Origin: Bacillota bacterium
GTDB lineage: Bacteria > Bacillota > Clostridia > Christensenellales > DTU072
Direction: 5' to 3'
Assembly: GCA_023394875.1 (NCBI GenBank)
Contig: JAEXAB010000001.1
Span: 434,001-498,000, forward strand
Length of the DNA: 64,000 nt
The notes below the pieces were generated by a model, which saw nothing but the letters and a program-made list of their open reading frames with translations, did not search any database and was not told the origin of the DNA. This document shows positions 33,045 through 42,136 of this stretch, in pieces (the stretch's first letter is position 1; every line of letters starts with the position of its first letter). Position numbers and translations under genes: made by a program.

Positions 33045-33074
33045 AGAAAGGCTGTGAAAACAGCCTTTCTTATT
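33045..33074. terminator. Bidirectional terminator between the unknown gene and recA
   Basis: Perfect 11-bp stem (33045-33055 with 33060-33070) closed by a GAAA tetraloop, T-rich on both outward sides. Confidence 0.8.
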
Positions 33075-33076
33075 CT

Positions 33077-34126
33077 TTATTCTGCGGTTTTGGAACCTTT
33101 TATCAAATATTTTTCTCTTAGTTGTTTTTCCAGCTCATCGGCTACGTTGGGATTTACGTTCAAAAATTCCACAGCTTTATCTCTTCCTTGGGCAATTCTC
33201 TCTTCCTTATAGCTATACCAAGAGCCCGTCTTTTTGATTAATTCTTCTTCTGTCGCTAAGTCAAGTATACAACCATTTTTAGAAATACCGGTGCCGAAAA
33301 TAATATCGAATTCGCAGCTCTTAAAGGGTGCTGCCATTTTGTTCTTGATTATTTTCACTTTAGTTCTGTTGCCGATTATTTCTGCGCCGTTACCTTTTAT
33401 AGCTTCGGCTTTTCTGACGTCAAATCTCATACTCGCATAAAATTTTAGAGCTTTGCCTCCGGCGGTGGTTTCGGGGTTGCCGAACATTACGCCCACTTTT
33501 TCTCTGAGCTGATTTATAAAGATAATGCAGGTATTTGATTTTTTAACTACGCCGGTAAGTTTGCGGAGAGCTTGACTCATAAGACGGGCTTGCAAGCCTA
33601 CGTGAGAATCACCCATATCCCCTTCTATTTCGGCTTTGGGGGCTAACGCCGCTACGCTGTCTATTACTACTACGTCAATACTGCCGCTTTTTACCAGTTC
33701 TTCGGCTATGTCAAGGGCTTGTTCGCCGTTGTCGGGTTGGGAAACGTACAAGTTGCGTAAATCCACTCCTAAGTTTTGCGCATAATTAGGATCCAAGGCG
33801 TGTTCGGCGTCGATAAAGGCAGAAATTCCACCCATTTTTTGGGCTTCGGCAATAACGTGCAAAGCTAAAGTTGTTTTACCGCTGGACTCAGGTCCGTAAA
33901 TTTCTATTATTCTTCCTCTGGGCACACCGCCGATACCTGTTGCGATATCAAGAGTCAGACATCCGGTAGGGATAATATCCACTTCCACTCTCGCTCCGTC
34001 TTCCAGCGTCATAATAGAGCCCTTGCCGAAATTCTTTTCTATGGTAGCTATTGCCATATCCAACGCCTTACGCTTGGTATCGCTTATTTTGTCATTTGGC
34101 AATGCCGTCTTCTTTTTCTCTTCCAT
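33077..34126 (-). CDS. recA: Recombinase A
   Basis: 349 residues. Strand-exchange protein and LexA co-protease. Walker A IYGPESSGKTTLALHV, Walker B VVVIDSVAALAPKAE, L1 EGDMGDSHVGLQARLMSQALRK, L2 GNPETTAGGKALKFYAS, all canonical; an acidic/polar C-terminus follows. AAGGAG ribosome site upstream. Last gene of the minus-strand run beginning with the M16 peptidase; 16 bp after cinA. I did not find a convincing LexA box directly upstream. Confidence 0.97.
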   Translation of the reverse strand: MEEKKKTALPNDKISDTKRKALDMAIATIEKNFGKGSIMTLEDGARVEVDIIPTGCLTLDIATGIGGVPRGRIIEIYGPESSGKTTLALHVIAEAQKMGGISAFIDAEHALDPNYAQNLGVDLRNLYVSQPDNGEQALDIAEELVKSGSIDVVVIDSVAALAPKAEIEGDMGDSHVGLQARLMSQALRKLTGVVKKSNTCIIFINQLREKVGVMFGNPETTAGGKALKFYASMRFDVRKAEAIKGNGAEIIGNRTKVKIIKNKMAAPFKSCEFDIIFGTGISKNGCILDLATEEELIKKTGSWYSYKEERIAQGRDKAVEFLNVNPNVADELEKQLREKYLIKGSKTAE

Positions 34127-34142
34127 TGTAATTTTCTCCTTG

Positions 34143-34814
34143 TTACAAATTTTTATTTAGTTGCTGCCAGGTATAAAACAATGCAGCGTTTTTTGCGCTC
34201 TTTCTTATTTGTTCCCTTGTTCCGCTAAAATAATTTTTTATAGCGATAGGCTCAGATTCCGCCATGGCTATACCGATATAAACTAGTCCTACCGGTTTTT
34301 CATCGGTACCGCCGTTTGGTCCGGCTATCCCGGTTGTAGAGACGGCAACGTCTACGTTGTCGCAAAGTAGCCCATAAGACATTTCCTTAGCCGTTTCTTC
34401 GCTTACCGCGCCAAACTCCATTATAGTGTCTTTCTTGACCCCTAAGCGGTTTTCTTTGGAAAGATTACTGTAAGTAATTAACCCTTCGAAAAAAACCTGA
34501 CTTGCTCCGCTTACGTTTATAATGCTGCTAGCAACCATACCGCCGGTACAGCTTTCGGCTGTGGCTATCCTTATGCCGTTATTTATTAGGAAGTTAACCA
34601 ACGTCTGCTCTAAACTTATATCTTTTACACTGTAAAGCCCTTCTTCAAGTAGTTCGCATACGTCGTAGAAGTCGTCTTTATCTATATCTTCAAAATAAAC
34701 GGCATTATCCATACAGTTGCTGAGTACGATAAAATCTTTCAAGTTCGGTTTGGCTCTCTTTATCCTCTCTTCCAAACCGTTGGCTTCGCCGAAATACCGT
34801 AAAACTTCTTTCAT
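34143..34814 (-). CDS. cinA: CinA C-domain protein (nicotinamide-nucleotide amidase-like) with a novel N-terminal extension
   Basis: 223 residues. Residues about 67-220 are the CinA C-terminal/PncC amidase domain: NNGIRIATAESCTGGMVASSI, FEGLITYSNLSKENRLGV, GAVSEETAKEMSYG, STTGIAGPNGGTDEKPVGLVYIG. It deamidates NMN to nicotinate mononucleotide. The N-terminal ~250-residue MoeA/CinA pyrophosphatase domain of full-length CinA is absent; in its place stand ~65 residues (EVLRYFGEANGLEERIKRAKPN and an acidic stretch) that I do not recognise. Location just before recA is the classical cinA-recA arrangement. GGAGG ribosome site. Confidence 0.85.
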   Translation of the reverse strand: MKEVLRYFGEANGLEERIKRAKPNLKDFIVLSNCMDNAVYFEDIDKDDFYDVCELLEEGLYSVKDISLEQTLVNFLINNGIRIATAESCTGGMVASSIINVSGASQVFFEGLITYSNLSKENRLGVKKDTIMEFGAVSEETAKEMSYGLLCDNVDVAVSTTGIAGPNGGTDEKPVGLVYIGIAMAESEPIAIKNYFSGTREQIRKSAKNAALFYTWQQLNKNL

Positions 34815-34826
34815 AGTTTAGCCTCC

Positions 34827-36107
34827 TTATACCGTTTCTCCGTATAAATGGAAGTCGGTGCTGGTTATTTTTACTTTATAAACCCCGCCGATTTCCAGCT
34901 TTTGTTCGGAAGTGAAATACACATAGGTGTCTATTTCGGGTGCGTTATACTCGCTTCTTCCGTAAAAGCACTGTTTTTTGTAGTCTATACCCTCATAAAG
35001 AACTTCTATAATTTTATTTACGTATTTCTTTTGTTTCTCAAAAGTGGATATTACTTGAGCTTTTTCGCATTCGTTTACCCAACTTTGAATGGTCTTTTTA
35101 TTTTGCGTCGCTTTAAGATTATAAGCGGGCGTGCCTTCCTCTTTGGAATAACTGAAGAATCCCGAATAATCCAAAGCGTTTTTTACAAACTCCCTTAGCT
35201 TTATATTAGCGTCCAAATCTTCGGTCGGATAGCCAACGATAAAGGAGCTTCGCAAAGCTATGTTACTATAGCTGGTTTGTATCTTATTAAGTAACGCTCT
35301 AATATCCTTTTCCCCCGAACGGCGGTTCATGGATTTCAGAACCTTATCGTCTATATGCTGAAAAGGTATATCTAAATACTTGGCTACCTTTTCGTTATTG
35401 CTGACAATGTCTAATAATTTGCCGTCTATCCTTTCCGGATAAGCATACATTATTCTTATTTTCCAAAAGTCAAGTTTAGTAAGCTCTTCTATTAGACGGC
35501 AAAGAGAATACTCTCCGTAGATATCCTTGCCGTAATAGGTGGTGTCTTGTGCTACCAGTATTAGTTCTTTTACTTTTTCCTTTGCCAGTTCTTTTGCTTC
35601 CTCTAATATTTCTTCCATCGGACGGGAAACGTACTTTCCACGTATGTACGGTATGGCGCAATAAGAACATCTGTTGTTACAGCCGTCGGCTATCTTGAGA
35701 TAGGCATAATGTAACGGTGTGGTAAGGGTTCTTTTGTTCTCAAAAACATAATCGCAACCGTATTTTCCGAACAGTTCGTCCACTTTCTTAACTATATCTC
35801 CCTCTTCGGCGATATTGACAAAGATATCTACCTCGTCAAACTCCGCTTCCGAACCGTATCTTTGGGCAAAACATCCTGTAACGATAAGTTTCTTTAATTT
35901 GCCGCTCTTTTTTAGTTCGCTTACTTCAAGTATGGTATTTATTGCTTCCTTTTTCGCTTTGTCGATAAAAGCGCAGGTATTTATTATAATAAACTCGGCG
36001 TCCTTTTCGTTGACCAGAGTATGACCGGCGTTTTGCAAGTTATAGAGCATTTTTTCGCTGTCCACTCTGTTTTTGTCGCAGCCTAAGGTAATCAGACTAA
36101 AGTCCAT
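34827..36107 (-). CDS. rimO: Ribosomal protein S12 methylthiotransferase
   Basis: 426 residues, radical SAM methylthiotransferase that modifies S12 Asp88. UPF0004 domain: SLITLGCDKNRVDSE (CDKNRVDSE distinguishes RimO from MiaB's CQMN), INTCAFIDKAKKEAI, VTGCFAQRYG for the auxiliary cluster; radical SAM motif IADGCNNRCSYCAIPYIRGKY (CxxxCxxC); C-terminal TRAM domain. AAGGAG ribosome site. It lies between ftsK and cinA, a common clostridial order. Confidence 0.95.
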   Translation of the reverse strand: MDFSLITLGCDKNRVDSEKMLYNLQNAGHTLVNEKDAEFIIINTCAFIDKAKKEAINTILEVSELKKSGKLKKLIVTGCFAQRYGSEAEFDEVDIFVNIAEEGDIVKKVDELFGKYGCDYVFENKRTLTTPLHYAYLKIADGCNNRCSYCAIPYIRGKYVSRPMEEILEEAKELAKEKVKELILVAQDTTYYGKDIYGEYSLCRLIEELTKLDFWKIRIMYAYPERIDGKLLDIVSNNEKVAKYLDIPFQHIDDKVLKSMNRRSGEKDIRALLNKIQTSYSNIALRSSFIVGYPTEDLDANIKLREFVKNALDYSGFFSYSKEEGTPAYNLKATQNKKTIQSWVNECEKAQVISTFEKQKKYVNKIIEVLYEGIDYKKQCFYGRSEYNAPEIDTYVYFTSEQKLEIGGVYKVKITSTDFHLYGETV

Positions 36108-36120
36108 AAATCTCCTTTGT

Positions 36121-38811
36121 TTATTCTATGGGCGCTTCGGGATACATCTCGTTAAACTGCGCCTTAGTAATCAGAATGTTTCTTTTGTTGCCGTTATAGG
36201 GCGGGCTGATAAAGCCTTTTTTCTCCAAATAATCCACTAATTTGGCTATGGAATTAAAACCTTTACTCATTTCTCTTTGGAGCAGAGAGGCGGACACTTT
36301 GTCGGTTTCCAAACAAATTCTCAAGCCCTCTCTTACCAACACTTGGAAGTTTTCGTCGTTATCAAGGTCTTTCTTTATAAAAGTGGGCGCGGAGGCGGTT
36401 ACATTATTTTTTATTTCTTCTACCGTGCCTTCTTCCTTGCCCCCGTGCAAAATTCTGTCAATCGCGTAATAATCGAACTCAACGGGATTGTTTTTCTTAA
36501 TATAATCCACCATATCTTCTATTTCTTTGGTGTCGATATACGCGCATTGGGCTCTTTGCATATCGGTACCTTTCTTAATATACATATCGCCTTTGCCAAG
36601 AAGAGTTTCTGCGCCTTTTGCCTTAAAAATAACCATACTGTGGTTATAGTCGCCTACCTTGAAGGCAATCTTTGTATTCAGATTGTTTTGAATTTCGTTG
36701 GTTATAACTTCCTTAACAGGGTTTTGTGTGGCAAAAATAAGATGTACGCCTGCCGCTCTTGCCATTCTCGCCAAAGAACAAAGGTTGGCGTCCATAGCCT
36801 TACCCGACTTGGGATCGGTCATAAGTTCGCTCGCTTCATCGATAATAATAACAATTCTTGGTAGTCTGTTTTCCTTATCTAAAGCTGCATTATATTCTTT
36901 TAGGTTGCGGCAGTTAAGCTTCTTAAACACGCCGAAACGCCTCATTGTCTCTTCTCTTATCCACTTCAACGCGTTGTTAATTTCGGTAACGTCGCTCAAC
37001 GGATTATTAAAAAGCATATGCGGTAAGCCCGCATAAGGCGCCATTTCCACAGTTTTTAAGTCTATTAGAACTAATTTTAGTTCTTCGGGAGAATAGCGAT
37101 ACAGAATGCTCGCTAATATTACGTTAAGGCATACACTCTTACCGCTGCCGGTTGTTCCCGCAACCAGAGCGTGAGGCATTGCGCCTAAGTCGTCTATTAG
37201 TATTCTGCCGTCGGCGGTTTTACCCAAAGCAAGCAAAATTTCTCCCTTGGCGTTTACGTACTCGGGAGAGGAAATAATTTCTTTGAAACTTACTGTTGCG
37301 GTAATTTTGTTGGGTATTTCTATGCCAAAATATGCGCTGTCGCCAATCTGCGGAATAATGTTGATTTCCTTTTGAGAGTGCAAAAGTCTTTGAATATCCA
37401 TTTTTGCCGAATAAACTTTGCTTATCGGGCATTTTTCGCTCAAATCCAATACGCAAATAGTAATGGTAGGGCCCTTTATTGCCTTAATCAAGGTGACGTC
37501 TATATTATAGTTTTTCAGCTTTTCTTCAAAAACCTCTTTCAGTTCCTCATAGTTTTCCACATACGGAGAAAAATTAGGAGACGGATGTTCAATAAGAACG
37601 TTAATGGGCGGACGATTGTAAGGGACAGGCGGTCTTTTGGTGGTGGTGATTACTTCGGTATCGGAAACTTCTATCTCTTCTTCGGCTTCTTTCTTTTCTT
37701 CACGGTTTTCCACAGGGGCAATAATAGGGTTATTTATTACTTTAACAGGCTTGGGCGCGTCCACTCCCCCTTCCTGGCGCAAAGCCTGCACAAAGCTGTT
37801 TTCCTTTAATTTCGGCAGTTCCTCTTCTATATTTTCTTCAATCTTTACTTTCTTTTCGTTGTTAAAAATTGTTTCGGTTGGTATGTACTGATTGTAACCC
37901 ATTGTCTCTTCTATGTCGGAGCCAATGGTCTTTTCCTTTTGTTTAATTTTTATTTCCTCTTCTACGTTGGTAAAAAGCTGTCTTGCCGCCGCGGTTTTGG
38001 CTTCCTGACGCTTTTTATCGGGGGGAAGATACTTTTCAAAACCGTCCATCAGGTCGGTTTTTTTCTTCTCTACAGGTTCAAACGTATACTCTTTTATGCC
38101 GTAGGTATCGCTTTTGATTTCCAAATCCTCAAGTATTTTTTCTTTCTCTATACTGCCGAAAAGCAGTTCCCTTGCCGAAACAGGGGTTTCTTCGGTATTC
38201 TTTTTTACTTCTACTTTGGGCGTAAATTTTTCGGTTTTTATAGGCAAAGGAGTAATTTCTTCAACCTTAGTTCCCTCAATTAGCTTTTCATTGTACATTT
38301 TGGAGTCAGTTGGAGTTTTTGGCTCCTTGACCTTCTTTTTGTTTTTATCGGGGATAAATATATATGGTTTTATAATGAAAAAGCCGCATAAAGCCGTCAG
38401 CACGAAAAATACCGTTAACGACGCCACGTACTGTAGCGGTAAAACAATAGGCGCGGTAATGAGGCTGAAAATTACACCCCCGACGGTGGGCGATTCGTAA
38501 GCTACCGTAACGTAACTGCCAAAGCCTAAGTTCCCGCTTGCTTTGCCCATCAATGCTATATGTATGGTAGAAACTAAGAATATGTAAGTTATTGGAATGA
38601 GGATTTTGTTATTTTTTGATAGTTTTATCTTAATTTTTTTCCAGGAAAAAACTAACGCCACGTAGCCGCATATAAGATACAGATAAGCAACGTAGCCGAA
38701 AACGCCGATAAACACGCTGGCTGTAGTCGGCACGCATAGTAAAACCGTCAATACTATAAGTATTGCCAGAATCAACAAATGCTTTGCGTTTTTAATAAAA
38801 AAATCCTTCAT
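36121..38811 (-). CDS. ftsK: DNA translocase FtsK/SpoIIIE
   Basis: 896 residues. Pumps chromosomal DNA through the division or sporulation septum. About four hydrophobic segments in residues 10-160, a long low-complexity Lys/Glu linker to about 420, then the RecA-like motor: VAGTTGSGKSVCLNVI (Walker A), LVLIDLKTVEMAPYAGLPH (Walker B), RIVIIIDEASELM, HLIFATQNPVKEVITN. The C-terminal winged helix (gamma domain, SASLLQREMSKGFNSIAKLVDYLE) would read KOPS/SRS sites. The membrane part is slightly short. Preceded by a GGAG site overlapping the end of the M16 gene. Confidence 0.94.
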   Translation of the reverse strand: MKDFFIKNAKHLLILAILIVLTVLLCVPTTASVFIGVFGYVAYLYLICGYVALVFSWKKIKIKLSKNNKILIPITYIFLVSTIHIALMGKASGNLGFGSYVTVAYESPTVGGVIFSLITAPIVLPLQYVASLTVFFVLTALCGFFIIKPYIFIPDKNKKKVKEPKTPTDSKMYNEKLIEGTKVEEITPLPIKTEKFTPKVEVKKNTEETPVSARELLFGSIEKEKILEDLEIKSDTYGIKEYTFEPVEKKKTDLMDGFEKYLPPDKKRQEAKTAAARQLFTNVEEEIKIKQKEKTIGSDIEETMGYNQYIPTETIFNNEKKVKIEENIEEELPKLKENSFVQALRQEGGVDAPKPVKVINNPIIAPVENREEKKEAEEEIEVSDTEVITTTKRPPVPYNRPPINVLIEHPSPNFSPYVENYEELKEVFEEKLKNYNIDVTLIKAIKGPTITICVLDLSEKCPISKVYSAKMDIQRLLHSQKEINIIPQIGDSAYFGIEIPNKITATVSFKEIISSPEYVNAKGEILLALGKTADGRILIDDLGAMPHALVAGTTGSGKSVCLNVILASILYRYSPEELKLVLIDLKTVEMAPYAGLPHMLFNNPLSDVTEINNALKWIREETMRRFGVFKKLNCRNLKEYNAALDKENRLPRIVIIIDEASELMTDPKSGKAMDANLCSLARMARAAGVHLIFATQNPVKEVITNEIQNNLNTKIAFKVGDYNHSMVIFKAKGAETLLGKGDMYIKKGTDMQRAQCAYIDTKEIEDMVDYIKKNNPVEFDYYAIDRILHGGKEEGTVEEIKNNVTASAPTFIKKDLDNDENFQVLVREGLRICLETDKVSASLLQREMSKGFNSIAKLVDYLEKKGFISPPYNGNKRNILITKAQFNEMYPEAPIE

Positions 38812-38812
38812 C

Positions 38813-40084
38813 TTACTCCTGCTTGCCGTTTTTTAACAATGAAAGTAAATCTTTTTCGGTCTTTTGTCCTACGTAGGTTATCGCGCACTTATTAAAGTCA
38901 AAAATCTTCTCTATTGCATTATTTATATCCGCCATAGTAATTTTTTCCAACGCGCGCTGGCATTGACGGAAGGTAATAACCTTGTCAAGTTGGATTATAT
39001 TCCTACCCGCCACCCTCATGCTGTCGGCTGCGCTTTCCTCACCCATAATAAGGGAAGTCATGAACTGCGCCATAGCCTTTTGATGTTCTTCTGCGGTAAA
39101 GCCCTTTTCTTTTACTTCTAAAATAATTTCTCTAATAGCAAGTACAGCTTCTTCCACCTGCTTAGGCGCGGTGCCGAAAGATATATCGAAAAATCCGTTG
39201 TTATAATAATGCGTGGGAGCCGAACCAATAGAATAAACTAATCCCAATTGCTCACGGACTTTTTGGAATAGTCTGCTGCTCATGCCACCGCCTAGCATAT
39301 AACCTATTATATAAGGTGCGTAGTCCTTTTTGTGGTTGAGATAATAGGACGGGAAGCGAATTAAAACGTTGGATTGTTCGTTCGGCTTAAAGGTATAACT
39401 TTGCTTGCTGAACGTTTTTAACTTCCTGAATTTTTCTTTTATTACTTCCTTCTTAATAAGGTTCTTTTCGAAAATTTCTTCCACCATAGCAAAAACTTCT
39501 TCTTTTTTTAGACTGCCCACTATGGAAATTACTGTGTTTGTTGGGACGTACCATTTATTTACAAAATCCACTATGTCCTTGCGACTAAAACCCTTTACTC
39601 TTTCGGCTGTCCCTAATATGGGTCTGGCTAAAGAGGCTTTGCCGTAAAAAATACCGCTCATTTTTTCATAGCAGAGATCTTCTCCGTCGTCTTCGTACAT
39701 GTTTATTTCTTCTAAGACAACGCCCTTTTCTCTTTCTATATTATCTTCGGTATAGGTACTCTTGTTTAATAAATCGTAGAGCATCTCAATACAGCTGTCG
39801 GCATACTTTGCCATCCCTACCGTATAATAACAGGTATAGCTTCTTGTAGTAAAGGCGTTTATCTGAACTCCCTTGTTGTCCATCTCGCTTGCTATATCAA
39901 ACGCCGTCCGCTTTTCTGTACCCTTGAAATTGAGATGTTCCAAAAAATGAGCAAGCCCGTTGTTTTTTTCTTCTTCATAAGCCGAACCTACCCCCACAAA
40001 AACTCCTATAGCTATTGACTTGGTGTATGGTTTTCTTTCGAAATATAAGCGCAAACCGCTCGGGAAGGTGTGATATTTGGGCAT
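38813..40084 (-). CDS. Peptidase M16 family zinc protease (YmxG/MlpA-like)
   Basis: 423 residues from the ATG at 40084, chosen for its AGGAG site; an upstream in-frame start at 40138 lies at the promoter. Zn-binding HFLEHLNFKGT (inverted HxxEH) and the distal glutamate in VVLEEINMYEDDGED are intact, and the second half has the R/Y-containing MLGGGMSSRLFQKVREQLGLVYS. Such processing peptidases are linked in Bacillus to sporulation and flank the dapG-spoIIIE region. First gene of the run M16-ftsK-rimO-cinA-recA under the promoter 40121-40149. Confidence 0.9.
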   Translation of the reverse strand: MPKYHTFPSGLRLYFERKPYTKSIAIGVFVGVGSAYEEEKNNGLAHFLEHLNFKGTEKRTAFDIASEMDNKGVQINAFTTRSYTCYYTVGMAKYADSCIEMLYDLLNKSTYTEDNIEREKGVVLEEINMYEDDGEDLCYEKMSGIFYGKASLARPILGTAERVKGFSRKDIVDFVNKWYVPTNTVISIVGSLKKEEVFAMVEEIFEKNLIKKEVIKEKFRKLKTFSKQSYTFKPNEQSNVLIRFPSYYLNHKKDYAPYIIGYMLGGGMSSRLFQKVREQLGLVYSIGSAPTHYYNNGFFDISFGTAPKQVEEAVLAIREIILEVKEKGFTAEEHQKAMAQFMTSLIMGEESAADSMRVAGRNIIQLDKVITFRQCQRALEKITMADINNAIEKIFDFNKCAITYVGQKTEKDLLSLLKNGKQE

Positions 40085-40120
40085 AAATTTTGGCTCCTGC
40101 TTTTCTATACAGATATATTT

Positions 40121-40149
40121 ATTATAAACTATTAGCAAGATTTTTACAA
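40121..40149 (-). promoter_or_regulatory. Promoter of the M16-ftsK-rimO-cinA-recA operon
   Basis: Minus strand: TTGTAA (40144-40149), 17 bp, TATAAT (40121-40126), 36 bp before ATG 40084. Confidence 0.75.
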
Positions 40150-40204
40150 CCTAATTTTAGACCAATCTGCCAATCGAAAAAAATAAAAATCGTATAAAAA
40201 ATGC

Positions 40205-40233
40205 TTGACACTGCATACTGTGTATTGTATAGT
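40205..40233 (+). promoter_or_regulatory. padR operon promoter with overlapping inverted repeat
   Basis: TTGACA (40205-40210), 17 bp, TATAGT (40228-40233), followed by AAAAGGAGGT and ATG 40256. Arms ATACT (40215-40219) and AGTAT (40231-40235) lie inside the spacer and over the -10, a likely PadR dimer site for autoregulation. Confidence 0.75.
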
Positions 40234-40255
40234 ATTATGCAAAAGGAGGTATTGA

Positions 40256-40570
40256 ATGGATTCTCAATTGAAAAAAGGTCTTTTGGACGCATGCGTACTT
40301 GCCGAATTGTTAAAACAGGATAACTACGGTTATATGTTGATTCAAAACATCGGTTCTACCGTCACGATATCCGAAAGTACGTTATATCCTATTTTGCGCC
40401 GACTAGAAAAAGCGGGAGCCTTAAGAACTTACTCTTTAGAAAAAGACGGAAGGCTAAGAAAATACTATTCTATAACCGCGGAAGGCAAAATTAAGTTGGA
40501 TTATTTTATTAAAGAATGGGCACAGGTTGCCAAAGTATATGATTTTATTATCAGGAGGTTACATCCATGA
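40256..40570 (+). CDS. PadR family transcriptional regulator
   Basis: 104 residues. Winged-helix PadR core: LKKGLLDACVLAELLKQDNYGYMLIQNI, VTISESTLYPILRRLEKAGAL, DGRLRKYYSITAEGKIKL. It lacks the long C-terminal helix domain of larger PadRs and belongs to the PadR-s2 type. Probably represses its own operon (overlapping inverted repeat at 40215-40235). It overlaps the DUF1700 gene by 4 nt (ATGA). Confidence 0.92.
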   Translation: MDSQLKKGLLDACVLAELLKQDNYGYMLIQNIGSTVTISESTLYPILRRLEKAGALRTYSLEKDGRLRKYYSITAEGKIKLDYFIKEWAQVAKVYDFIIRRLHP

Positions 40571-41121
40571 CAAAAAAGGAATTTTTGTTCTATCTCAGAA
40601 AAAAACTGCGCCATTTTCCCCCGTCGGAAATAGAAAGCGCTCTTGATTATTATGATGAGGCGATTAATGAGAAAATGTTAAGAGAAAAAATGTCGGAAAC
40701 TCAAGCCGTCGCTTCGTTAGGTAATCCAGCCGACGTAGCAAAGCTATGCGCATCGGAAATGCTAATTGACAACAAGCAAAAAAATCCAGGCAAAGCCGCC
40801 CTTATATTTTTAGGAGCCCTGGCTTCCCCCGTTTTATTGCCCCTTGCCATTGTTGCCTGCGTTATTTTCTTTGTTATTTTTGCAGTTTGGCTTAGTCTGA
40901 TAGCCGGTTTCGGCGCGGCTTCTATCGGAGGAATTGCCATCGCTATAGGCGGTTGCGTTTCTCAACTTGGTTTTATCCCCGGTTTTACCGCAGTGGGCAT
41001 TGGTTTGGTTATTTTTTCGGTCTTTGCGTTTCTTTGCGTAAGCGTAGCTTATTACGGAGGAAAACTGATAACCGGTTTTATTTCGGGAATAGCAAAATCT
41101 TTCTCCAGAAAGGCAAGATAA
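40567..41121 (+). CDS. DUF1700/HAAS-domain membrane protein
   Basis: 184 residues. N-terminal HAAS-type helical domain (TKKEFLFYLRKKLRHFPPSEIESALDYYDE and EAVASLGNP-like ETQAVASLGNPADVAKL) followed by three or four hydrophobic helices (about 77-170). In many Firmicutes this protein sits between a small PadR regulator and a DUF4097 protein and is thought to sense or transmit envelope conditions. Coupled to padR by a 4-nt overlap and followed by the DUF4097 gene after 12 bp. Confidence 0.87.
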   Translation: MTKKEFLFYLRKKLRHFPPSEIESALDYYDEAINEKMLREKMSETQAVASLGNPADVAKLCASEMLIDNKQKNPGKAALIFLGALASPVLLPLAIVACVIFFVIFAVWLSLIAGFGAASIGGIAIAIGGCVSQLGFIPGFTAVGIGLVIFSVFAFLCVSVAYYGGKLITGFISGIAKSFSRKAR

Positions 41122-41133
41122 AGGAGGTTAATT

Positions 41134-42030
41134 ATGAAGAAATTTTTTACAGCATTATTAGTAATTTTTATTATCGCCGTGGTTATGGTAGTTATAGGCG
41201 GCGCTATTATCAGGAAAAACCCCGATAAATATCCGTTGTTTGCCAAAGATCAATTTACCGAAAAACAGCTAACCGAAGAAGAAATCGTCACTTCATTATA
41301 TCTCGGGATTGCTTCCGACGACGTCGATATATTTCCTTCCGAAGACGGCAAGTTGACTATTATTTATTACGAAAGCGAAACGCACCGTTACGATTACGGC
41401 TTTGAGAATGGAAAGGCTACTTTTAATCAGGACACTAAGTTTGATATAAGAAACTGGTTCAAACTTACCTGGCACGATGACCGTCCCAATATGAAAATAT
41501 ATTTACCGGATACGGTTAATGCAAACCTATCCTTAAAGGTAGCGTCGGGAGAAATAAACTTTGTAAACAGCAACTATTCGGTGCAAAACTTGACTGTTTC
41601 GGTAGCAAGCGGACAAGTGGTACTATCCCACATTACCGCAAACAACTGCGATATAACTTCTTCCAGCGGAGATGTAATATTAACTAACGTTATATCAAAC
41701 GATGCCGATATCAACATCAGTAGCGGAACGTTAAATGTAAAAAACAGCACTCTCACTACCATCGACATAAGAATAAGCAGCGGCGATTTTGTGTCCGATA
41801 ACCTAACTTCGGATAACGTAGATTGTACCGTAGCTTCGGGCAGTATCCGTCTTGGTTTAACTGGTGTTTCCACCGACTACACAATAAACGGAGAATCCTC
41901 TTCAGGCTCTATTGTCTTCAATTTTGGCGGGACCGAAATAAGAATGGGCAACAAAATCCTTTACGGCAACGGACCAAAAATGATTAAGGCAAAAATCAGC
42001 AGCGGAAGTATGACTTTAATAACCGATTAA
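41134..42030 (+). CDS. DUF4097 beta-helix-like membrane-anchored protein
   Basis: 298 residues; AAAGGAGGT before the ATG. N-terminal membrane anchor (KFFTALLVIFIIAVVMVVIGGAII), then a ladder of repeated short strands with VASGEI, VASGQV, SSSGDV, ISSGTL, ISSGDF, VASGSI and ISSGSM at nearly regular spacing, the DUF4097 pattern of a right-handed beta-helix-like stack outside the membrane. Third gene of the padR operon; terminator follows at 42048-42087. Role unknown, envelope stress suspected. Confidence 0.87.
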   Translation: MKKFFTALLVIFIIAVVMVVIGGAIIRKNPDKYPLFAKDQFTEKQLTEEEIVTSLYLGIASDDVDIFPSEDGKLTIIYYESETHRYDYGFENGKATFNQDTKFDIRNWFKLTWHDDRPNMKIYLPDTVNANLSLKVASGEINFVNSNYSVQNLTVSVASGQVVLSHITANNCDITSSSGDVILTNVISNDADINISSGTLNVKNSTLTTIDIRISSGDFVSDNLTSDNVDCTVASGSIRLGLTGVSTDYTINGESSSGSIVFNFGGTEIRMGNKILYGNGPKMIKAKISSGSMTLITD

Positions 42031-42047
42031 AAACACAATTTTTATTT

Positions 42048-42087
42048 AACAACCTGCGGATTATAATTTTCGCAGGTTGTTTTTTTT
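42048..42087 (+). terminator. Terminator of the padR-DUF1700-DUF4097 operon
   Basis: Perfect 11-bp stem (42048-42058 with 42071-42081), 12-nt loop, eight T. Confidence 0.9.
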
Positions 42088-42136
42088 GCCACAATATGGT
42101 AGTATATTTTTGTTAATAAAATTTCAGGGGGAAATC

